Part shown: positions 1 through 4,482 of the stretch, in pieces
Position numbering within the stretch: the first letter of the stretch is position 1
Layout: every line of letters begins with the position of its first letter
Source of the DNA: Clostridia bacterium
GTDB lineage: Bacteria > Bacillota_A > Clostridia > Oscillospirales > CAG-272
Assembly (NCBI GenBank): GCA_017467225.1
Contig: JAFTSR010000185.1
Span: 1 to 7,520, forward strand
Reading direction: 5' to 3'
Length of the DNA: 7,520 nucleotides
Program-made: the position numbers and the translations under genes
The notes under the pieces: generated by a model
The model's database searches: none
Told to the model about the DNA's origin: nothing
What the model saw: only the letters and a program-made list of their open reading frames with translations

Positions 1-402
1 TAGAAAAAATCCCCCCTTGGAACCCCAAAAACTTCAAAAAAATTTCTTTAATTTTTAACAGTCCTATTCTAAACAAGCCGACTGCAACGTATTCATGGGG
101 TCCCTACCCCATTTGATAGGCGCGGTAAGTACATTCCGTAGAAAAAACTGCAGTTTTCGCCGTTCTTTTTGAGGCGGCGAAAGCAAAGTACGCACTCTTT
201 GACAGCCGCGCGCGATTTAGCCAAACGATGAAGTCGTTTGGCGGTAGCGCGCGACCACTTGGGGTTCTTAGGGGCAAAGCCCCTAAGTTGCTTTCTTGGT
301 TCGTTCTTTGCCAACGCAAAGAATGAACAAATCTCTACAAAATTCAGAAAGCATTGTTCGCAAATTAAATATCAAGAATTTGCTGATTTTCCTCCTCCGC
401 CG
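1..402. other. Intergenic region upstream of the DUF4190 gene, no accepted gene
   Basis: No convincing coding region is visible. The open frames that cross it on the minus strand (about 93-319 and 283-594) have low-complexity, basic translations, no ribosome binding site, and run through perfect palindromes, so I regard them as spurious. The contents are an AT-rich leader at 1-60, a chain of palindromes at 144-325 (separate entry), and a weak stem-loop at 360-383 (GCAAATT paired with AATTTGC, 10-nt loop) followed by TGATTTT. That last hairpin could be a weak terminator. A 16-base match with two mismatches, inverted, links 13-28 to 259-274. Confidence 0.6.
144..325. repeat. Cluster of five consecutive palindromes, probable dispersed intergenic element
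   Basis: Five hairpins follow each other. (1) AAAACTGCAGTTTT at 144-157 is a perfect palindrome. (2) TTCGCCG at 156-162 pairs with CGGCGAA at 175-181 and overlaps the first. (3) GCCAAACGA at 220-228 pairs with TCGTTTGGC at 234-242 around a 5-nt loop, inside an outer stem CGCGCGC 207-213 with GCGCGCG 247-253. (4) CTTAGGGGC at 267-275 pairs perfectly with GCCCCTAAG at 279-287 around AAA. (5) TTCTTTGC at 304-311 pairs with GCAAAGAA at 316-323 around CAAC. This density is unlike ordinary intergenic sequence and suggests a REP- or MITE-like dispersed element or a structured RNA. No transposase or clear target duplication is seen. Confidence 0.5.
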
Positions 403-431
403 TTGACAAAAACGGAAAAATATGCTACAAT
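403..431 (+). promoter_or_regulatory. Sigma-A type promoter for the DUF4190 gene
   Basis: The -35 box TTGACA (403-408) is a perfect match. The -10 box TACAAT (426-431) matches five of six bases and carries an extended TGC just before it. The spacer is 17 bp. The predicted transcript start is near 438, giving a leader of about 43 nt before the start codon at 481. Confidence 0.85.
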
Positions 432-464
432 ATTCTCGCACAAGGGTGCACATCTTATCATGCG

Positions 465-471
465 AAAGGAG
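465..471 (+). promoter_or_regulatory. Ribosome binding site that decides the start at 481
   Basis: AAAGGAG at 465-471 lies 9 nt before ATG 481. An in-frame ATG at 460 is also within the predicted transcript but has only a weak AAGGG ahead of it (442-446), and using it would bury the stronger site inside the coding region. The ATG at 481 is therefore preferred. Confidence 0.75.
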
Positions 472-480
472 TTTCACATT

Positions 481-960
481 ATGGATCAGAACCAATGGAA
501 CACCAACCCCGAAAATGCGGAGCAAAACACCTCCGAGCAGAAAAATGACTTTTACACACAACCGGATCCGACATATAATTTCACGCCTCCCCAAAAGGCA
601 GCAACCAATGGCTACGCCATCGCCTCGTTGATTTTGGGTATCGTTTCCATCGTGCTGTGCAGTTGCAGCTGCATCACCATTGTCACAGCCATCCTTGCCA
701 TCGTCTTCGCCGCACTTTCCCGTGGTGGAAAACCGATGGACGCCAAAGCACTTGCCGGTATGATCTGCGGCATCGTCGCCTTGGTCATCATCGTGGTTTC
801 GATCGTCGCGATGGTCGCTTTCATTGCCGAGACCAACACGGAAGACCTCATGGAATTCTACGGAGATTTCGAAAATTTCTCCGGTGAGTACCCCTTCGAG
901 GATTTCTACTATGACCCTTCCTTCCCCGAGGGAATTCCCGAGGCCACTCCGGCACCGTAA
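481..960 (+). CDS. DUF4190-type small membrane protein
   Basis: The product is 159 residues. Residues 1-42 are hydrophilic, Asn/Gln/Pro-rich and carry no signal peptide. Residue 43 begins the N-G-Y-A-I-A-S-L-I-L-G-I-V signature typical of DUF4190 proteins. A hydrophobic hairpin (about 44-79) is followed by a short basic loop (RGGKP) and a second glycine-containing hydrophobic block (about 89-116, starting A-L-A-G-M-I-C-G-I-V). The tail, 117-159, is strongly acidic and aromatic (repeated E/D, F, Y) and ends Pro-rich. A C-S-C-S-C cluster at 60-64 sits at the turn of the first hairpin. The function of the family is unknown; an integral membrane location is clear. The gene is monocistronic, with its own promoter and terminator. 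The family assignment is from motif recognition and is fairly secure; no biochemical role can be inferred. Confidence 0.85.
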   Translation: MDQNQWNTNPENAEQNTSEQKNDFYTQPDPTYNFTPPQKAATNGYAIASLILGIVSIVLCSCSCITIVTAILAIVFAALSRGGKPMDAKALAGMICGIVALVIIVVSIVAMVAFIAETNTEDLMEFYGDFENFSGEYPFEDFYYDPSFPEGIPEATPAP

Positions 961-970
961 ACTGAAACCA

Positions 971-1002
971 GCATCCGAATGTTATCATTCGGGTGCTTTT
1001 TT
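971..1002 (+). terminator. Rho-independent terminator after the DUF4190 gene
   Basis: An 11-bp stem (971-981 with 986-996, one G-T pair) with a TTAT loop is followed by six T residues at 997-1002. It begins 10 nt after the stop codon and ends 11 bp before the next -35 box, so it insulates the two genes. Confidence 0.92.
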
Positions 1003-1013
1003 GTCAAAAAGGC

Positions 1014-1042
1014 TTGACAAATCCGACAGAAATCGGTATAAT
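1014..1042 (+). promoter_or_regulatory. Consensus sigma-A promoter for the alpha-mannosidase
   Basis: TTGACA (1014-1019) and TATAAT (1037-1042) are both perfect consensus boxes with a 17-bp spacer. The predicted start is near 1049, giving a short leader of about 31 nt. No operator-like palindrome or cre-like site is obvious between the promoter and the gene, so the gene looks strongly and perhaps constitutively transcribed. Confidence 0.9.
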
Positions 1043-1062
1043 GAGATAACGCTTTTTCCGTG

Positions 1063-1068
1063 AAAGGA
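1063..1068 (+). promoter_or_regulatory. Ribosome binding site that decides the mannosidase start
   Basis: AAAGGA at 1063-1068 overlaps an in-frame ATG at 1068, so that ATG cannot use it. The next ATG, at 1080, lies 11 nt downstream, slightly long but workable. ATG codons at 1089 and 1095 are further alternatives. Confidence 0.65.
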
Positions 1069-1079
1069 TGCATACCGCT

Positions 1080-3899
1080 ATGAAACTGATGAACATGCTC
1101 AAGCGGCTGGAGGCTGTCTGCCGTTCCAATCGCTATGCCGAGCGCCTGTATTCGGAGCTTTTGTACCTGTACCACCTCAACCGCGCGCGCGAGCTGGGTT
1201 GGGAGGCAAAGCTGAGCGCCGCTGCCGCTTATCTTTGCGACTGCCTGGATATCAACGGCGCCATCATCCGCGAGGACTGCGACAACGTAGAGCAGGTGCT
1301 CTCCGAGTTCTCCGCTGAGGCAAAGTCGCTGACCATCCACTGCGTCGCTCATGCGCACATCGATATGAACTGGACCTGGGGCTACATGGAGACCGTCTCC
1401 ATCGCCACCGAGACCGTCCGCACCATGCTGGACTTGATGCGCGACTACCCCGACTACACCTTCTCGCAGTCGCAGGCTGCTGTGTATGAGATCGTCGAGA
1501 AGCATGATCCTGCCCTGCTTGCCGAGATCAAGCAGCGCGTGCACGAGGGTCGTTGGGAGTTGTCTGCCACCTCCTGGGTTGAGAACGACAAGAATATGCC
1601 CAACGGCGAGTCGCTGGCGCGTCATATTCTCTACACCAAGGAATATCTCGCCAAGCTGTTCGATATCGATCCCGATACACTTCGCCTGGATTTTGAGCCC
1701 GACACCTTTGGTCACAACGCCAACGTGCCCGAAATTCTGCAAAACGGCGGCGTTGATTACTACTACCATTGCCGCGGCTGCCAGCCCAGAGGTCCTTACG
1801 TCTGGCGCGCTCCCTCCGGCAAGGAGGTCCTCACATACAGCGACCCGACCTGGTATCAAGGCCCGATCGATCTGACCGCATTTTCCACCATCCCGCAGTA
1901 CGGCAAAAAGATGGGAGACGGCACCTTGACCGAGTTCATCAAGGTCTACGGTGTAGGCGACCACGGCGGCGGCCCCTCCAGACGCGATCTGGAGAAGCTG
2001 CTTGACGCCATGGAGTGGCCGCTGTACCCCACGCTCAAATTCAGCCGCTACGACGCATATTACGCTTATCTGGAGTCAGTGCGTGATCGCCTGCCCGTTT
2101 ATGAGGGTGAGCTCAACTTCGTCTTCACAGGCTGCTACACGGCGCAGAGCCGCATCAAGCTGGCTAACCGCAACGCCGAGCTGCGTCTGTACGATGCCGA
2201 GACGCTGGCCGCACAGGCCGCCATTCTGACCGACAAGCTGCCGCAGACCGACTTTACCAAAGGCTGGACCAACACTCTGTTTGCGCAGTTCCACGACATT
2301 CTGCCGGGCTCGGGTACCATTGAGACGCGCGAGGCTGCGCTGGGTCAGTTCCAGGAGACGCTGGGCTACACCAACACGGCATCCACCGAGGCGATGCGCG
2401 CCATGAGCGAGGCGATCGACACCTCCGCGCTTCCCTACGACTTCACCAAGGCCGACTTCGCCGAGGGTGGCGGTGCCGGCTTCCACATCGGACGTGACCG
2501 CGAGTTCCAGATCTCGGTTGCCGAGCGCGGCCGCGGTAACATCCGCATTCTGCACATTTACAACACGCTCCCCGTCGAGCGCGATGAGGTCATCACGCAC
2601 TATATGTGGGACTACCCTGCCGATCTTGGCAATCTGATCGCCGAGCTTCCCGACGGCACCTCCGTTCCCATGCAGATGGTCAACCCCAGACAAGGCTTCT
2701 ACCAGCACGTTTTTGCTACGCTGCTTCTGCGCGTCAAGCTGCCTGCCATGGGTTACACTACCGTTATCATCAAGCAGCGCGAGACCTACCCGGCAACCGC
2801 ACTGGATCAGCCCGGCAGACCCGACCGCCGCCTGGAATTCTTCGATGACGGAGACCTTTATCTTGAGAACGAATACATCCGTGCCGACTTCGACGCCGAA
2901 ACCTGCGCACTCGTTTCGCTGATCGATAAAACCACAGGCAAGCAGCTGATCGCTCGCGATACCGACCGTACGGCGGCGACCTTTGCCGTAGTTCAGGTCA
3001 ATCCGCGCTTTGGTCACAGTGCATGGACGCGCGGTCCCGTGGAGAAGATCGACAACATCAACCTTGGCAACCGCGTTCGCGTCAGCGCGTACAATCGCCA
3101 GCCGCTGTGCGGCACCATTTCCTACGACGTGCCGTTTATGCGCTCCTCCATGACGGTCACCATCCGTCTGTACGCAGGCAGCCGCACGCTGGACTTTGAC
3201 ACCCGTGTCAATTGGCTGGAGGTCGGCAACAACGACGCCTCTCCTCTGCTGGTCTTCCGCACGCCTGTGGCGTATGACGTGAAAAATTACCGCTATGAGA
3301 TCGCAGCCGGCACGCAGGTTCGTGAGAGCATGCCGATGGACGTTCCCAGCATCGGCCGTATGGAGCTGCTCCCTGCCGATGATGCGCAGGGCTCTTACGT
3401 GCAGCTGATGGCCGACACCAAGTACGGCTTCCGCGGGTACGGCAATTACGGCGAGATCTCTCTGATCCACGCCTCCTTCCAGCCCGATCCATATCCGGAG
3501 CTTGGTCAGCACCACTTCCACACGGCAATCAGCGTGGTCAAGGGTGAGGCTGACGCGCAGGCGCTGAGCGACTGCTACCACCACGCGCCTGCCACCTTCT
3601 CCGGTGTGCCGCATAAGGGCACGCTGCCGCTGAGTGGCTCCGTGCTGCTGCTGGACAACGAGAACATCTCGCTATCCACGCTGCGTGTAACGGCTGAGGG
3701 TAATCTGATCCTGCGTGTTTATAACCGTACAGACGACGAGCAGTCCGCGCTGATCACGCTGCCGCGCACGATCGAGGCCGCGTTCCTGACCGATATCACC
3801 GAGAAGAAAAATACACCCATCAACACCGAGGGCGAGAACGCCGTTCGCATCACCGTCGGCGCACGCGCTACCCAGACGTTGAGAATTGTATTGGAATAA
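1080..3899 (+). CDS. GH38 family alpha-mannosidase, cytoplasmic
   Basis: The product is 939 residues, within the usual GH38 range of roughly 850-1050. It should hydrolyse terminal alpha-linked mannose from oligosaccharides (EC 3.2.1.24 type). After a helical N-terminal segment (1-85) the catalytic domain opens with H-A-H-I-D-M-N-W at 91-98. By analogy with Drosophila Golgi mannosidase II, His93 and Asp95 would bind the metal. Asp208 in E-P-D-T-F-G-H-N is the expected nucleophile and metal ligand, and His405 in F-H-D-I-L-P-G-S-G-T the fourth ligand. The G-R-W-E block, the N-M-P-N-G-E-S-L motif and G-V-G-D-H-G-G-G (around 291-298) are further family marks. The mid domain spans about 365-440 and the beta-rich C-terminal domains about 480-935. 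There is no signal peptide or membrane segment, so it acts on imported mannosides. All key residues are intact. The exact glycan linkage cannot be told from sequence. No transporter or regulator is adjacent. Confidence 0.93.
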   Translation: MKLMNMLKRLEAVCRSNRYAERLYSELLYLYHLNRARELGWEAKLSAAAAYLCDCLDINGAIIREDCDNVEQVLSEFSAEAKSLTIHCVAHAHIDMNWTWGYMETVSIATETVRTMLDLMRDYPDYTFSQSQAAVYEIVEKHDPALLAEIKQRVHEGRWELSATSWVENDKNMPNGESLARHILYTKEYLAKLFDIDPDTLRLDFEPDTFGHNANVPEILQNGGVDYYYHCRGCQPRGPYVWRAPSGKEVLTYSDPTWYQGPIDLTAFSTIPQYGKKMGDGTLTEFIKVYGVGDHGGGPSRRDLEKLLDAMEWPLYPTLKFSRYDAYYAYLESVRDRLPVYEGELNFVFTGCYTAQSRIKLANRNAELRLYDAETLAAQAAILTDKLPQTDFTKGWTNTLFAQFHDILPGSGTIETREAALGQFQETLGYTNTASTEAMRAMSEAIDTSALPYDFTKADFAEGGGAGFHIGRDREFQISVAERGRGNIRILHIYNTLPVERDEVITHYMWDYPADLGNLIAELPDGTSVPMQMVNPRQGFYQHVFATLLLRVKLPAMGYTTVIIKQRETYPATALDQPGRPDRRLEFFDDGDLYLENEYIRADFDAETCALVSLIDKTTGKQLIARDTDRTAATFAVVQVNPRFGHSAWTRGPVEKIDNINLGNRVRVSAYNRQPLCGTISYDVPFMRSSMTVTIRLYAGSRTLDFDTRVNWLEVGNNDASPLLVFRTPVAYDVKNYRYEIAAGTQVRESMPMDVPSIGRMELLPADDAQGSYVQLMADTKYGFRGYGNYGEISLIHASFQPDPYPELGQHHFHTAISVVKGEADAQALSDCYHHAPATFSGVPHKGTLPLSGSVLLLDNENISLSTLRVTAEGNLILRVYNRTDDEQSALITLPRTIEAAFLTDITEKKNTPINTEGENAVRITVGARATQTLRIVLE

Positions 3900-3912
3900 G
3901 AAGAATGATTAG

Positions 3913-3974
3913 GCGAGGGGAGAAAACTTCTTTATAGAAGTTTTCTCCCCTCGCGCTCCCCTCTTTCAAGAACT
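3913..3974 (+). repeat. Hairpin repeat, copy 1, downstream of the mannosidase
   Basis: A perfect 19-bp inverted repeat (3913-3931 with 3936-3954, loop TTAT) is followed by GCTCCCCTCTTTCAAGAACT. It starts 13 nt after the stop codon. A homologous copy lies inverted at 4413-4471, with the same core stem and the same trailing sequence. There is no immediate T-tract after the stem, so it is a poor intrinsic terminator alone; it may protect the 3' end of the mRNA or be a REP-like element. Confidence 0.85.
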
Positions 3975-3988
3975 TTAACAAAAAAGGT

Positions 3989-4022
3989 GCCCGCTGGAAT
4001 GTCCGGCGGGCGTTTGGTTTTT
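3989..4022 (+). terminator. Rho-independent terminator after the mannosidase, possibly bidirectional
   Basis: A 10-bp GC-rich stem (3989-3998 with 4002-4011, one T-G pair, ATG loop) is followed on the plus strand by GTTTGGTTTTTT. On the minus strand the same stem is followed by ACC and a run of six T residues (3985-3980), so it could also stop leftward transcripts coming from the small RNA region. Confidence 0.88.
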
Positions 4023-4029
4023 GCGTAGC

Positions 4030-4064
4030 AGTCATAGGAATTTGCGTCGCGGTAATGGAGCTTG
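4030..4064. repeat. Diverged partial copy of the apical part of the small RNA locus
   Basis: On the plus strand AGTCATAGGAATTT at 4030-4043 matches AGTCATAGCAATTT at 4210-4223 with one mismatch. TAATGGAGCTTG at 4053-4064 matches TAATGGAACTTG at 4223-4234 with one mismatch. The two blocks are in the same order and orientation, separated by a GC-rich insertion of 9 bases (4044-4052) in the first copy, whereas in the second copy they overlap by one base. This looks like an old duplication. The rest of the rod structure is not recognisable here. Confidence 0.5.
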
Positions 4065-4123
4065 TGTGACAACAATGAGGGAAACAACTCACATAAATTT
4101 TCCGGCATTACCTACTTATAAAC

Positions 4124-4152
4124 AAAAAGTGCGCCAACCGAAGCCAGCGCAC
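4124..4152 (-). terminator. Terminator of the small RNA, with UUCG tetraloop
   Basis: On the minus strand GTGCGCTGGC (4152-4143) pairs with GTTGGCGCAC (4138-4129) with three G-T pairs around TTCG, forming the very stable cUUCGg loop. Five T residues (4128-4124) and GTTT follow. On the plus strand the stem is followed by A residues, so it works for leftward transcription only. Confidence 0.85.
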
Positions 4153-4327
4153 AAAAAATGCGAGCTCCGATTGTCGCCAAACAAATTAAATAGCATGTTG
4201 CTCTTTTTGAGTCATAGCAATTTAATGGAACTTGCATTTTTATCAAATTCAAAAATTACTATGACAAAAAAGAGTACCGCTATCCCATGGAAAACACTAC
4301 CATATTTTACTATTTAATTTGTTTGGC
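4124..4327 (-). ncRNA. Candidate structured small RNA, about 200 nt, 6S-like in shape
   Basis: Read leftward from 4327, the first 18 bases (GCCAAACAAATTAAATAG, 4327-4310) pair perfectly with 4193-4176. Inside lies a 35-nt 5' bubble strand (4309-4275) opposite a 7-nt 3' strand (4200-4194). An apical rod follows: 4274-4267 with 4208-4201 (8 bp), 4265-4259 with 4217-4211 (7 bp), 4258-4253 with 4223-4218 (6 bp, one wobble), and 4250-4244 with 4234-4228 (7 bp, one wobble), closed by a 9-nt loop. A dedicated promoter places the start at 4327, and an intrinsic terminator ends the RNA near 4124. No reading frame with a ribosome binding site is evident in it. A closing stem, asymmetric bubble and long apical rod recall 6S RNA, which binds RNA polymerase, but the bubble is unusually lopsided and I recognise no family sequence signature. 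A MITE-like palindrome is the main alternative. That there is an RNA gene is fairly likely; its family is unproven. Confidence 0.65.
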
Positions 4328-4333
4328 AAGTAT

Positions 4334-4362
4334 ATTATAGCACATTTTTCCTTGGTTGTAAA
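4334..4362 (-). promoter_or_regulatory. Promoter of the small RNA, minus strand
   Basis: On the minus strand the -35 box is TTTACA (4362-4357, five of six), the spacer is 17 bp, and the -10 box is a perfect TATAAT (4339-4334) with an extended TGC before it. The seventh base after the -10 box is G4327, which is also the first base of the 18-bp closing stem. The nearest gene upstream on this strand ends at 4483, so the promoter does not serve a protein gene. Confidence 0.85.
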
Positions 4363-4412
4363 TACCAAAACCAAAAAAATCGTATTTTCCCACATGATCT
4401 TTTCATTTATTG

Positions 4413-4471
4413 AGTTCTTGAAAAAGGGAGCGCGAGGGAGAAAACTTCTTTCAAGAAGTTTTCTCCCTCGC
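4413..4471 (-). repeat. Hairpin repeat, copy 2, downstream of the lipoprotein gene
   Basis: A perfect 18-bp inverted repeat (4432-4449 with 4454-4471, loop TTCA on the plus strand) is followed on the minus strand by GCTCCCTTTTTCAAGAACT. It is the inverted counterpart of 3913-3974, differing by a one-base-shorter G run, the loop, and a few flanking bases. It begins 11 nt after the stop codon of the minus-strand gene. The run of five T residues after GCTCCC makes this copy a possible terminator for that gene. Confidence 0.85.
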
Positions 4472-4482
4472 AAAAAATCAAT

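Noticed and set aside
93..319. Two overlapping minus-strand reading frames of 71-73 codons
   Set aside because: They cross perfect palindromes, lack a ribosome binding site, and their translations look like low-complexity read-through of a repeat.
909..1964. A 351-codon minus-strand frame opposite the mannosidase
   Set aside because: It is a shadow of the real gene: it spans the DUF4190 terminator and mannosidase promoter, and shows no recognisable domain, whereas the plus strand encodes intact GH38 motifs.
2076..3614. A 512-codon minus-strand frame opposite the mannosidase
   Set aside because: It results from GC-rich codon bias of the plus-strand gene; composition is Val/Ala/Arg/His-rich without domains.
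4021..4317. A 98-codon plus-strand frame in the intergenic region
   Set aside because: It starts inside the terminator T-tract area, lacks a ribosome binding site, and runs antisense through the structured small RNA and its terminator.
4176..4327. A MITE or miniature insertion sequence bounded by 18-bp inverted repeats
   Set aside because: No target-site duplication is seen at the borders, and the exact fit of promoter, start site and terminator is better explained by an RNA gene; not fully excluded.
3900..4482. CRISPR array or tRNA gene
   Set aside because: The repeats are two inverted copies with internal hairpins and no regular spacers, and no cloverleaf or CCA-type end was found on either strand.
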